Assembly: GCA_017882145.1 (NCBI GenBank) | Contig: JADGQB010000002.1 | Location: forward strand, 1 to 55,803 | Length of the DNA: 55,803 nt | Direction of reading: 5' to 3' | DNA from: Anaerolineales bacterium | GTDB lineage: Bacteria; Chloroflexota; Anaerolineae; Anaerolineales; Villigracilaceae | In this document: piece after piece, positions 1-10,012 of the stretch | Layout of the letters: each line of letters opens with the position of its first letter | Numbering within the stretch: position 1 is the first letter of the stretch | Notes under the pieces: generated by a model | Databases searched by the model: none | Seen by the model: the letters and a program-made list of their open reading frames with translations, nothing else | Told to the model about the DNA's origin: nothing | Made by a program: the position numbers and the translations under genes

Positions 1-225
1 ACTTGATCCTCCTGCGTACTGATAAAAACCAGACTTCAACTCGCCTCGACATTGCAAGGATAATAGCAGTCTTTAGGCGAATAGTCAACTACAGACGCAG
101 CGAAACCGAAAATATAGCATTGACGGACAGTACTCTCCATAAACCGTAATATAATCGAGCCCGCTATCTTTCCCTTTAATACAATTTCTTGGTTTCATCC
201 GGTTTTATCGCAATAGGAGATTGGC

Positions 226-1620
226 ATGCCACAGCTATTTAAATTGGAATTGCCGCGCGTTATTCCGCCTCTTGACACAGATTTTCGTCCGGCCGCTCTC
301 GCAAACCGGGCCTTTCGCCGGGATGCGATTGGGAATGGAGTTCCTCTCGTTATTGGGATGGAGCGCAGCAACGGAGATTTTGGACGGTTTGAGACGCTCG
401 TCTTTCCGGAGCATCATCCTCGGGCTGGAGAAGATCTGTACTACGTTGAACGTATCGTGAAATTTTTACTCTGGCAACGCGGCGGATGGAAGATCTACAT
501 TGGCGGCCCGCGCTTTATTGGAGATTACATACGCAAAGTCTATTCCCCAAACGGAGATCGAAAATTTGATTATGCTTTTATGGGTGAACAGGTCTACGAA
601 AAAACTTTCGAGGTGATCTCCTGTGAACCTTCCGAAGTACCGCAGGAGCATGAGGCTGGTAAAGAACTGGGACGCCACCTGGATGGATGCCGCATCGGAT
701 TCGACCTGGGTGCATCCGACCGCAAAGTAAGCGCGGTGGTGGATGGACAGCCAATTTATAGTGAAGAAGTCATCTGGGAACCCCGAAAACACTCTGACCC
801 CGAATACCACATCCGCGAGGTGATGGCTGCACTGAAAACCGCCGCGTCCAAATTACCGCGCGTTGATGCCATTGGAGGAAGTTCGGCCGGGATTTATATA
901 GACAACCGTCCCATGGTTGCATCCCTATTCCGGGCAATTCCGCAGGAACGCTATGGCGAGATCAAGAATATGTTCCTTCGTATCCGTGATGAGCTGGGCG
1001 TTCCTCTGGAAGTGATCAACGATGGGGATGTAACCGCACTGGCAGGCTCCATGTCTCTTGAAGATAATGCCATCCTGGGCATCGCCATGGGCTCCAGCGA
1101 GGCGACCGGTTACGTGGACGTGAACGGTCATATCCTGGGCTGGTTGAATGAAATGGCCTTTGCTCCGGTTGATTTCAGTCCTTCTGCACCAGCGGACGAA
1201 TGGTCCGGGGATATTGGCGTGGGTTCATTGTATTTATCCCAGCAGTGCGTCTTCCGGCTGGCGCCCAAGGCTGGCGTAACTATCCCGGATGGGATTACAG
1301 ATGCCGATAAGCTAAAATTCATCCAGGAAAAATTGGAAGCCGGGCATCCCGGAGCCAACCAAATATGGCAATGTATGGGCATATACCTGGGATATAGCCT
1401 GGCTCAATACGCAGATTTCTACAACATCAAACACGTGCTGATCCTGGGCCGCTGCACATCCGGAAGCGGTGGAGATATGATCCTGGAGGGTGCAAACCAG
1501 GTTTTGAAATCCGAATTTCCGGATCTGGCAGCCAGAGTCAACGTTCAACTCCCTGATGAAAAAAGCCGCCGGGTGGGACAATCTATTGCAGCTGCAAGCC
1601 TCCCTGCTATTAGAAGATAA
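226..1620 (+). CDS. ROK/ASKHA-fold sugar kinase-like protein, divergent and long (464 aa)
   Basis: Long ORF. ASKHA-type motifs: 'RIGFDLGASDRKVSAVVDG', 'EVINDGDVTALAGS', 'GIAMGSSEATGYVD'. The usual ROK CxCGxxGC zinc motif was not seen. Confidence 0.75.
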   Translation: MPQLFKLELPRVIPPLDTDFRPAALANRAFRRDAIGNGVPLVIGMERSNGDFGRFETLVFPEHHPRAGEDLYYVERIVKFLLWQRGGWKIYIGGPRFIGDYIRKVYSPNGDRKFDYAFMGEQVYEKTFEVISCEPSEVPQEHEAGKELGRHLDGCRIGFDLGASDRKVSAVVDGQPIYSEEVIWEPRKHSDPEYHIREVMAALKTAASKLPRVDAIGGSSAGIYIDNRPMVASLFRAIPQERYGEIKNMFLRIRDELGVPLEVINDGDVTALAGSMSLEDNAILGIAMGSSEATGYVDVNGHILGWLNEMAFAPVDFSPSAPADEWSGDIGVGSLYLSQQCVFRLAPKAGVTIPDGITDADKLKFIQEKLEAGHPGANQIWQCMGIYLGYSLAQYADFYNIKHVLILGRCTSGSGGDMILEGANQVLKSEFPDLAARVNVQLPDEKSRRVGQSIAAASLPAIRR

Positions 1621-1633
1621 AAAGGAGTTATTC

Positions 1634-2485
1634 ATGAAATTTCACTTACCTACAGCTGAAATATTCATCCCGGACGGATTGCAGGTCGAGGAAGCGCTCG
1701 CCCGCACCACCCACATGTGCATCTCCGCGCATCAGGATGATATCGAGATCATGGCCGCTGGCCCGATCCTGGATTGTTTCCAGCAAAATGACCTTTGGTT
1801 TACTGGAGTGGTCGTCACGGATGGGCGCGGAAGCCCGCGCGACGATCTATACAAAGAATATACCGATGAAGAGATGCGTCTCGTCCGCTTCAAAGAGCAG
1901 AAAAAAGCTGCCATCCTGGGTGAATATGCTGCCCAGGTGCTGCTTGATTTCCCCAGCAAGGCCATTAAGGATGCTTCGAAAACGGAGCCGGTAGCCGATC
2001 TCGCCTCATTGATAAAAATAGCCAGCCCAAGATTTGTCTATACTCATAACTTGGCCGACAAACACGATACGCATGTGGCTGTAGCCTGCCGGGTCATCAG
2101 CGCCATCCGCAGCCTGCCAGAATCAGAACGCCCAAAGAAACTGTTTGGTAGTGAGGTTTGGCGTGACCTGGACTGGATGATGGATGATGACAAAGTTGCC
2201 TTTAACCTGACCAAACATGAGAACCTTCAATTAGCCCTGCTGGGAGTGTTTGATTCTCAGATTTCTGGAGGCAAACGCTACGATCTGGCCAGTATGGGAC
2301 GCCGGCGTGCCAATGCCACCTATTATGCATCCCATGGCGTTGACCTCGCTCTGGGTCTTTCCTATGGAATGGATTTGAGTCCGTTGATAATCGACACAAG
2401 CAAAGATATTACCGAATATGTTCAAGGCTATATTCAAAGATTCACGGACGATGTAAAGGACCGGCTTGAACGTACCGGAAAGTGA
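1634..2485 (+). CDS. PIG-L family deacetylase (LmbE-like)
   Basis: 'ISAHQDDIEIMAAGPILDCF' (the AHxDD motif) and 'YTHNLADKHDTHVAV'. AAAGGAG RBS upstream of ATG 1634 (ORF track start 1556 is probably too early). Confidence 0.85.
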   Translation: MKFHLPTAEIFIPDGLQVEEALARTTHMCISAHQDDIEIMAAGPILDCFQQNDLWFTGVVVTDGRGSPRDDLYKEYTDEEMRLVRFKEQKKAAILGEYAAQVLLDFPSKAIKDASKTEPVADLASLIKIASPRFVYTHNLADKHDTHVAVACRVISAIRSLPESERPKKLFGSEVWRDLDWMMDDDKVAFNLTKHENLQLALLGVFDSQISGGKRYDLASMGRRRANATYYASHGVDLALGLSYGMDLSPLIIDTSKDITEYVQGYIQRFTDDVKDRLERTGK

Positions 2486-2658
2486 TGGTTCGATTGTGAA
2501 GCCTTCTCAACCAGAACAACGATTTCAGTATATCCAGGCTGTAGATTCGCCATGTTATAATTTTGAACGGTTCTGAAGAAAAAACCGAATCCGGCTGTCA
2601 CTATTTATTGTTACTTTCGTCCAGGCTGATTCAGAGATTCGTGCTAGGAGCTTAAGAG

Positions 2659-3594
2659 ATGAGCGCAATTATTGCCATTGATATCGGCGGTACCCAATTA
2701 AGAGTTGCCGTTTATCCACGAAACAGTACCACCCCGATTAAAATCCAGCGTGTGCCTTCGCGGGGTTTGGAAGACGGCGTATTCGACCGGTTGACGGCAC
2801 TGATCGACTCGGTTTGGCCGGATGAACCGGTCGACATCCTCTGTGCGGCTGTACCCGGCCCGCTTAATCCTTATACAGGCATCATCATCGAAACCCCAAA
2901 TATTCCCGCCTGGAAGAATTATCCATTGGCCGAATTGTTATCAAAAAAGTATAACGTTCCGGCTTATATCGGGAACGATGCCAACCTGGCTGTTTTAGGC
3001 GAATGGCTCTATGGAGCCGGGAAAGGCCATCATGACATTGTTTATCTCACCATCAGCACCGGGATCGGTGGCGGGGTGATTTGCGGTGATAAACTGATCG
3101 AAGGTTTCCGGGGCATGGCAACCGAGTTGGGACATATCACCGTGATACCGGATGGACCGGTGTGTTCATGCGGTGTGCACGGTCATTTGGAGGCGGTGGC
3201 TTCCGGTCCGGCCATCGCAAAGTATGTATGCGAACAGATCGCTGCTGGCCGAGAATCCAGCCTGGGTTGCGGGCCTTTAACCGCCCGGCAGATATCCGAA
3301 GCCGCCCATCAGGGGGATGAGTTGGCCAGGGAAGCCTTCGTCCGTGCTGGAGAATTTATCGGCCAGGCTACGGCGGATTTCCTGCATATGTTCAATCCTT
3401 CCATCGTCATTCTGGGTGGCGGCGTATCCTTCAGTGGAGCCTTATTACTCGACCCGATCAAGGATTCCATGCGTCGTCACGTCATGGATAAAGCTTATTT
3501 GGATGGGCTGGAATTCACAACCGCCAAACTAGGCGATGATGCCGGCCTGCTCGGATCTCTGGCACAGGCACATATCAAACTTTCTGAAAAATAG
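2659..3594 (+). CDS. ROK family glucokinase-like protein
   Basis: 'IAIDIGGTQLRVAVY', 'NDANLAVLGEWLYGAGK', 'STGIGGGVICGDKLIEG', zinc motif 'CSCGVHGHLE', 'ILGGGVS'. Confidence 0.9.
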   Translation: MSAIIAIDIGGTQLRVAVYPRNSTTPIKIQRVPSRGLEDGVFDRLTALIDSVWPDEPVDILCAAVPGPLNPYTGIIIETPNIPAWKNYPLAELLSKKYNVPAYIGNDANLAVLGEWLYGAGKGHHDIVYLTISTGIGGGVICGDKLIEGFRGMATELGHITVIPDGPVCSCGVHGHLEAVASGPAIAKYVCEQIAAGRESSLGCGPLTARQISEAAHQGDELAREAFVRAGEFIGQATADFLHMFNPSIVILGGGVSFSGALLLDPIKDSMRRHVMDKAYLDGLEFTTAKLGDDAGLLGSLAQAHIKLSEK

Positions 3595-3619
3595 CACCCC
3601 TCGCGCAAGGAGAATTCTT

Positions 3620-4942
3620 ATGGAACCGATGAAATTACCAGGGCCAAAGGCCAGAGCACTGATCAAGCGCGATTCGGCCGTCATCTCCCCATCATATCCG
3701 CGCGGGGTGCCGTTTGTCATGGATCACGGGCTTGGCACACAGGTCTGGGATGTGGACGGCAACCGTTTTCTCGATTTTGCTGCCGGGATCGCAGTCACAT
3801 CCACCGGTCACAGCCATCCGAAAGTGGTCAAAGCAATACAAGAACAAGCCGCGAAATTCATCCACATTTCTTCTGATTTCTACCATGAACAATGGATCGA
3901 GTTGGGTGAAAAATTGAATGAGATCGCCCCATTTGAAGAAGCTGCAGCCTCATTCATGTGTAACTCCGGTACCGAAGCTGTTGAAACCGCCATCAAACTG
4001 GCACGCTATCATACCGGACGGACCAATTTCATCGGCTTTACCGGTGCGTTTCATGGGCGGACAATGGGAGCTGTAACGTTTACTGCCAGCAAGCCCACGT
4101 ATCACCGCGGCTTTTATCCGCTGATGAACGGCGTCGTACATGCCCCGTTCCCCAACCCCTACCGGCCCGTTCTTGAGCGCCAAACGGGTGAGGATTATGG
4201 AGAAACGGTTGTCCGCTACATCGAATCAGAAATTCTAGGACACATCCTGCCGCCAGATGAGGTGGCTGGCATCCTCGTGGAGACCATTCAGGGCGAAGGC
4301 GGATATATCGTTCCACCTGCGGGTTTTTATCCCGCCCTGCGCGAGCTTTGCGACAAGTACAAAATTCTGCTGATTGCAGATGAGGTGCAATGCGGAATGG
4401 GCCGCACCGGGAAATGGTGGGCGATGGAACATTTCGATGTTGAACCGGACATCATTACCATCGCTAAGGGCATTGCCTCCGGGATGCCCATGGGTGCCTG
4501 CCTCGCCCGTAAATCCGTGATGGATTGGCCGCGCGGCTCGCACGGCAACACTTTTGGTGGCAACCCGTTGGCGTGCGCGGCCGCCATGGCAACCATTGAT
4601 TTGATCGAAAATGAGTTCTTGGAAAATGCCGCCACAGTTGGCCAGTACACACAGGATGCTTTGCACGAAATCATGGTGCGGCATCCCTCCATCGGTGAAG
4701 TGCGCGGTATCGGTCTGATGATTGGTGTTGAATTTGTCAAAGATCGCAAGACTAAGGCTCCGGATGAAACCCTTTGCAATCGTGTGGTTGAATTGGCGTT
4801 CGAACGCGGCTTGATCCTGCTTTCGTGCGGCAAGAGTGTCATCCGTATCGCCCCGCCTTTAAGCATCTCGCAAACGGAAGTCGACGAAGGACTGAAAACC
4901 TTCGAGGAAGCAATCACGCTGGCTGAAAAAGAAGGCAAGTAG
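3620..4942 (+). CDS. Class-III PLP-dependent aminotransferase (4-aminobutyrate/acetylornithine type)
   Basis: 'NSGTEAVETAIKLARYHTGRTNFIGFTGAFHGRT', 'LLIADEVQCGMGRTGKWWAMEH', PLP-lysine region 'ITIAKGIASGMPMGA'. RBS AAGGAG before ATG 3620. Confidence 0.9.
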   Translation: MEPMKLPGPKARALIKRDSAVISPSYPRGVPFVMDHGLGTQVWDVDGNRFLDFAAGIAVTSTGHSHPKVVKAIQEQAAKFIHISSDFYHEQWIELGEKLNEIAPFEEAAASFMCNSGTEAVETAIKLARYHTGRTNFIGFTGAFHGRTMGAVTFTASKPTYHRGFYPLMNGVVHAPFPNPYRPVLERQTGEDYGETVVRYIESEILGHILPPDEVAGILVETIQGEGGYIVPPAGFYPALRELCDKYKILLIADEVQCGMGRTGKWWAMEHFDVEPDIITIAKGIASGMPMGACLARKSVMDWPRGSHGNTFGGNPLACAAAMATIDLIENEFLENAATVGQYTQDALHEIMVRHPSIGEVRGIGLMIGVEFVKDRKTKAPDETLCNRVVELAFERGLILLSCGKSVIRIAPPLSISQTEVDEGLKTFEEAITLAEKEGK

Positions 4943-4973
4943 AGGACAACCAGCTAAAAGCAGGAAAGAAATT

Positions 4974-5010
4974 CACCCCAGACTCTATTAAAAAGTTGGG
5001 GTGTTTTTTA
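4974..5010 (+). terminator. Rho-independent terminator
   Basis: CACCCCA...TGGGGTG stem followed by TTTTTT, just after the aminotransferase. Confidence 0.75.
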
Positions 5011-5116
5011 TATATGATTCCATCACACCTTAAACATAATTCTTACGCGCCGGCCCAATCAAGGTGATAAAATCTAATCGATCTTAAACCTTCATTCGAA
5101 ACCCTTAAATTTTCCT

Positions 5117-6652
5117 ATGCTCCCCGATTTCCGCGTACGCCAACGCGATTACCTGCTAGAAATTGCGCGTGCCCTGACCCAGGAACTTGACCTGGATAAA
5201 TTGCTCGCGCGCATCCTGCGCATCTCCATCGAAATGCTGGCTGGCCAGGCCGGGATTATTGCCTTAAAAGAAACCAGCGGCTGGCGGGTGGTGGCGGCAC
5301 ATGGTATCCCGGCAGCCTTCCTGAGTTACCTCGAGCCGCTCCTGGCAGAAGAAAAAGCCGCTGAACTCAACCTGATCGAACTCAACCGGATGTTAAAGGA
5401 TCTGACTTACACTGCCAGCATGGGGTTATTGAACGGCGTCGGCATCCCGCTTGCCACTCATGGGGATGTGATTGGCGTCATCTTTATCTTTCGCAGTTAT
5501 CCCGACTTGTTTTCAGCCAATGACAAGCTGCTCTTACAATCATTTGCCGACCAGGCAGCCATTGCCGTGTTCAATGCGCGCCTCTACGGTCAGGTCAGTT
5601 ATGAAAAGCAGCGTTTGGATGCGCTGCTTGATTCTGCCGCAGATGGCATCCTTATCCTGAATGCCGACCGTACCATCGAACGCTGCAACATCGCCTTTGA
5701 ACGAATGTTTGGCCGTCCGCGGGCTGAAATTCAGACCAAAGCCCACTCCGAAATTATCCGTTGGGCGCGCCGTCCGGAGGGCCTGACTCTCGAGGAAGCT
5801 GAGACCGGTGGCTGGCCTTTGACATCCAATGCCTACCTGTATGTTGAGGGCGACCTGGCGCGTCCAGAGCCGCCAAATCTCCCGATCGGGATTACATATG
5901 CCCCCTTGCTGGCTGCGGATGGTACCTTGCGGAATGTTATTGTTACCGTGCGCGACATCACCAAATTCAGGACAGCCGAAGAAATCAAGAATACTTTCGT
6001 CTCCATCGTCAGCCATGAACTCAAGACTCCGGTTGCCCTGATAAAGGGTTATGTCAGCACATTGCGACGTGAAGATGCAAAATGGGACAAAAACGTCGTC
6101 CGCGACAGTCTGGCCGTGATCGAGGAAGAAGCTGACCATCTGGCATCCATGATCGAAGATTTGCTGGATGCTTCGCGTCTGCAGGCAGGCGGGCTGACTC
6201 CAAACCTGTCAGACATTTCTATTCCAACTCTGGCCAAACGCCTGGCCGAGCGTTTCCGGACACAAACTGAAAAGCACACCATCGTAGTGGATTTCCCGGA
6301 AAAATTCCCGATTATCCTGGCGGATGAAGACCGTATTTCACAGGTCATCACCAACCTGGTGTCAAATGCGATCAAATATTCTCCAGGCGGCGAGATTTGC
6401 ATCAGCGGTCAGGTTCGACCGGAGCAAGTAATCGTGTGTGTCAGCGACCACGGTCCAGGCATAGATCCTGGCGACATCCCATACGTTTTTGACCGCTTCT
6501 ATCGCTCCGACAAAGCTGTCCGCAAGACGAAGGGAGCCGGCTTGGGATTGTATCTGGCCAAGGCGATTGTTGAATCGCACGGCGGTCGCATCTGGGTGGA
6601 TCCACATCCGAATTCCGGTGCTTATATCTGCTTCTCACTTCCGAGGAAATAA
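5117..6652 (+). CDS. Sensor histidine kinase (GAF-PAS-HisKA-HATPase)
   Basis: HisKA 'FVSIVSHELKTPVALIKGYVSTL'; HATPase 'QVITNLVSNAIKYSP', 'DHGPGIDPGDIPYVFDRFYR', 'GAGLGLYLAKAIVESHGG'. N-terminal GAF-like and central PAS-like regions. Confidence 0.93.
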   Translation: MLPDFRVRQRDYLLEIARALTQELDLDKLLARILRISIEMLAGQAGIIALKETSGWRVVAAHGIPAAFLSYLEPLLAEEKAAELNLIELNRMLKDLTYTASMGLLNGVGIPLATHGDVIGVIFIFRSYPDLFSANDKLLLQSFADQAAIAVFNARLYGQVSYEKQRLDALLDSAADGILILNADRTIERCNIAFERMFGRPRAEIQTKAHSEIIRWARRPEGLTLEEAETGGWPLTSNAYLYVEGDLARPEPPNLPIGITYAPLLAADGTLRNVIVTVRDITKFRTAEEIKNTFVSIVSHELKTPVALIKGYVSTLRREDAKWDKNVVRDSLAVIEEEADHLASMIEDLLDASRLQAGGLTPNLSDISIPTLAKRLAERFRTQTEKHTIVVDFPEKFPIILADEDRISQVITNLVSNAIKYSPGGEICISGQVRPEQVIVCVSDHGPGIDPGDIPYVFDRFYRSDKAVRKTKGAGLGLYLAKAIVESHGGRIWVDPHPNSGAYICFSLPRK

Positions 6653-6785
6653 ATCCAAATAAGGGATTGCGGAAATAGATCCGTAGGTTGACTTTAAGAA
6701 TATTAATCATTTTTTGAAGTAAAATAGGCCGGTTATCATACTAAACTTCAATCACTAATTTGCAATAAGAAATCGGAAATCAGAG

Positions 6786-8156
6786 ATGCCTCCTCAAAAA
6801 ACTCAAATCGCATGTCCGCGTTGCCGACAACCGGTTGTTGCCCAGATCGAACAACTCTTCGACATCACGTCCGACCCTGGCGCCAAACAGCGCTTGCTGG
6901 GCGGTGTTTCCAACTATGCCGTTTGCCAGAATTGCGGCTATAACGGCCCGCTGGCAACCCCGATCGTTTACCATGACGCTGATAAAGAACTGCTGCTCAC
7001 CTACTTCCCGTCTGAGTTGGGGATGGCGGTCAATGATCAGGAAAAGATGGTCGGACCACTCATTACCCAGGTTACCAACCGCCTGCCGCTCGAAAAACGT
7101 AAAGCTTACCTTTTAAGACCGCAGAGTTTTCTGACTTACCAAAGTCTTGTCGAACGCATCCTAGGAGCTGACGGAATCACTCCCGAAATGATCCAATCCC
7201 AGAAGAAGCGCGTTACCCTGGTGGAGCGCCTGCTCGGTGCGACAACCCCCGAAGCACGTTCAGAAATAATTAAGCAGGAAGCGGTTCTGCTGGACGCCGA
7301 GTTTTTCTCGATTTTCAACCGCCTGATGGAAGGTGCAACAACCAGCGGACAGGAACCATATATTGCCCAGATGGACGCCCTCCAAAAGCAACTTCTGGCC
7401 GAGACGGATTATGGACGCAAGATTGCTGAACAGGCCAACGAGGTGCAGGAGGCCATCAAGACCTTGCAAGCCGCTGGGAAGGGTCTCGACCGTGAGAAAC
7501 TGCTGACCATCCTGATCGAGGCTCCCAATGATGATCGTCTGAATGCCCTGGTCAGTATGACTCGCCCCGGTCTGGATTACACATTCTTTCAATCTCTGAC
7601 CGGAAGGATCGAGAAAAATAAGGGCGACGAACGCAAAAAACTCGAAACCTTGCGTGAAAAGCTGCTGCAGATCACTCAATTGTTCGACCAGCGTACTGCA
7701 AGCGAATTTAAGCGCGCCACTGACCTTCTGAACACCATCCTGGCCGCGGAAGACATCCAACAAGCTACTGCTAATCACATCCAGGAAATCAACGATCCTT
7801 TCGTACAGGTGCTGAACGATGCCCTCCAGGAAGCCAACCAGAAGAACGATGCGGAGCGGATGCCCAAGCTTCAGCAAATCGTCAATGTATTACAGCAAGC
7901 CAGCGCCCCGCCTCCAGAACTGGCCCTGTTGGAAGAATTTCTGGACGCGCCTGACGAGGCAGCTCTTAATAAAATGCTCGAACAACATTCAGATGAGATA
8001 ACCCCAGAACTTAGCTCCATCATTGTTAACATCCTGGGGCGAAGTGAAGAGCAGGCTGGCCCCAACCCACAGGGCGCTGAAGCCCAAACCATCGATAAAT
8101 TGCGGGCTTTATATAAGGCTGTCCTGAGATTCTCAATGAAGAAGAGCATGAATTAA
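6786..8156 (+). CDS. CpXC domain-containing protein with long coiled-coil/helical C-terminus
   Basis: N-terminal 'IACPRCRQPVVAQIEQLFDI...CQNCGYNGPLATPIVYHDADKELLLTYFPSELG' is typical of CpXC proteins. Helical remainder. Confidence 0.75.
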   Translation: MPPQKTQIACPRCRQPVVAQIEQLFDITSDPGAKQRLLGGVSNYAVCQNCGYNGPLATPIVYHDADKELLLTYFPSELGMAVNDQEKMVGPLITQVTNRLPLEKRKAYLLRPQSFLTYQSLVERILGADGITPEMIQSQKKRVTLVERLLGATTPEARSEIIKQEAVLLDAEFFSIFNRLMEGATTSGQEPYIAQMDALQKQLLAETDYGRKIAEQANEVQEAIKTLQAAGKGLDREKLLTILIEAPNDDRLNALVSMTRPGLDYTFFQSLTGRIEKNKGDERKKLETLREKLLQITQLFDQRTASEFKRATDLLNTILAAEDIQQATANHIQEINDPFVQVLNDALQEANQKNDAERMPKLQQIVNVLQQASAPPPELALLEEFLDAPDEAALNKMLEQHSDEITPELSSIIVNILGRSEEQAGPNPQGAEAQTIDKLRALYKAVLRFSMKKSMN

Positions 8157-8205
8157 AATTCATCCCCGCTAGAATGAACCTGGCGGGGAATTTATTGTTT
8201 TTCTT
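8156..8205. terminator. Terminator-like hairpin between convergent genes
   Basis: AAATTCATCCCCGC...GCGGGGAATTT stem with a T-rich tract following. Confidence 0.6.
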
Positions 8206-8210
8206 TCCTT

Positions 8211-8867
8211 CTAATCCACAGACGGGTTTTCCAACCGGATGCCGTGTCCACGAACAGTAATGATATAAGGGTGCGCAGGATCAATGGCGGCAATCCGGTC
8301 GCGCAGGCGGCGCAGGAGTGCATCCAGAGCCTGATCCGATACTCCGATGGCTTGCTCCTCACCCCAGGCATCTGTCACTAATTGATGCCGATCTACAACC
8401 TGACCCTGGTTCTCGAATAAGACTCGTAATACGTGGAATTGCAGAGCGGAAAGCGGCGGATCGATCAGGCGATCATCCACCCACACACGACGTGAACGCA
8501 TATCCAGCCGTAATCGTCCCGGATGAGCCTCAGCTTCGCTTAGTGGGACAGTCGCATCCGATGTAAGGAACAGGAACTGCTGGGCTAGGGCAATTTGCAC
8601 TGTGTCGCCGTCTTTTAGCACCATCTGACCTGCCACAGGGTTGCCATTGCAATGCGTTCCATTCTTGCTATCCAGATCTTCCAGTAACATTCCCTCAGGT
8701 GTTGGGGTAATCCGGGCATGGAATCGAGAAACCATCCGGTCTGCAACCACAATTTCGCAAGTGGTTTCCCGTCCAATCAGCATCGGCTTGTTTAAGGTCC
8801 AACGCTGGCCCTTTAGGGGCCCGTTTTGTGCGATCAACAAAGGCGACTCTGATAGATTCCCTTCCAT
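8211..8867 (-). CDS. FHA domain plus OmpR-type winged-helix DNA-binding protein
   Basis: FHA: 'LIGRETTCEIVVADRMVSRFHARITPTPEGMLLEDLDSKNGTHCNG'. C-terminal wHTH: 'LSALQFHVLRVLFENQGQVVDRHQLVTDAWGEEQ...LRDRIAAIDPAHPYIITVRGHGIRL'. Start taken as ATG 8867. Confidence 0.88.
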   Translation of the reverse strand: MEGNLSESPLLIAQNGPLKGQRWTLNKPMLIGRETTCEIVVADRMVSRFHARITPTPEGMLLEDLDSKNGTHCNGNPVAGQMVLKDGDTVQIALAQQFLFLTSDATVPLSEAEAHPGRLRLDMRSRRVWVDDRLIDPPLSALQFHVLRVLFENQGQVVDRHQLVTDAWGEEQAIGVSDQALDALLRRLRDRIAAIDPAHPYIITVRGHGIRLENPSVD

Positions 8868-9019
8868 GCTTACCTCAATCCTCTCCAAATGAATTATACA
8901 ACAAGAGGACAAAAGACGCTTATAATATAACAAAGAATGAACGGATTCGCAACGCTGGCTAAATACGCCGAACCCCCAGCCACGTTCTGCTTTTTTCGTT
9001 CGCTGCAAATCGGATCAAT

Positions 9020-10012
9020 ATGCCTGTCGCGCTTAAACCCGAAGATGTACTGCGCGGCCGTTATCGCATTCATGAGCGCATCGGCCAAGGAGGCATGGGT
9101 AATATCTACCTTGCCGATGACCTCCGATTGGAAGGTCGCTTTTGCGCTCTCAAAGAAGTCGAACACGACCGCACGGTACCAATAAAGCTACTCAAGGAAG
9201 CCCGGCAGCAGTTCCTGCATGAGGCCACGGTATTGGCGCGGCTGGACCATCCCAATCTGCCTAAAGTCTCGGATTTTTTCTCGGTTGGCCCACGCGATTA
9301 CCTGGTGATGGACTACATCCCCGGTAAAGACCTGCGTACAATAATGTTGGATGCCAAGCAGAACAACACTTTCCTAAGTGAGGAAAACGTACTTAGTTGG
9401 GCTAACCAACTGGCGGATGCCTTAACCTATTTGCACGGGCAGACTCCCCCACTCGTCCACCGCGATGTAAAGCCATCCAATCTAAAGATCACTCCCAATG
9501 GTGTCCTCAAGCTGGTGGATTTTGGCCTGGTTAAAGCACTCGTACCGGATGAGATGACCATTACTGTCATTCAAGGACGCGGTACGGCGCTCTACACCCC
9601 TCTGGAACAATATGGTGGCGATGGATTACATACGGACATTCGCAGTGACATCTACGCCTACGGCTGCACCCTATATCACCTAATGACAAATACTCCGCCT
9701 GCAGACGCCCGCCAGCGTTTCCTTCATCCGGAAAGTCTACCGCAGCCTCGGGGACTCAATCCCGCCATCAGTCCTCGTACGGAACGTGCCATTTTGTGGG
9801 CGATGGAACTGCATCCGGATGATCGCCCGGGTTCAGTTGAGGAATTGCGACAGTTCCTGATTGGGACGCGTGAATTACCTGTCCGGCCGCTTGTTCAAAT
9901 TCGCCCGAAGAACCCTGTCCGTGATTTTGCCATGGGAAAACCAGAACGGGTGCTTGTATGGGCCTCCGTTGGGCTACTACTGGTCAGCCTGGTGGCTTCC
10001 TTGATCCCCTAG
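9020..10012 (+). CDS. Serine/threonine protein kinase (PknB/Hanks type) with C-terminal TM segment
   Basis: 'GQGGMGNIYLADD', 'CALKEVE', 'HRDVKPSNLKI', 'VDFGLVK', 'SDIYAYGCTLYHLMT'. Hydrophobic C-terminus 'VLVWASVGLLLVSLVASLIP'. Confidence 0.95.
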   Translation: MPVALKPEDVLRGRYRIHERIGQGGMGNIYLADDLRLEGRFCALKEVEHDRTVPIKLLKEARQQFLHEATVLARLDHPNLPKVSDFFSVGPRDYLVMDYIPGKDLRTIMLDAKQNNTFLSEENVLSWANQLADALTYLHGQTPPLVHRDVKPSNLKITPNGVLKLVDFGLVKALVPDEMTITVIQGRGTALYTPLEQYGGDGLHTDIRSDIYAYGCTLYHLMTNTPPADARQRFLHPESLPQPRGLNPAISPRTERAILWAMELHPDDRPGSVEELRQFLIGTRELPVRPLVQIRPKNPVRDFAMGKPERVLVWASVGLLLVSLVASLIP

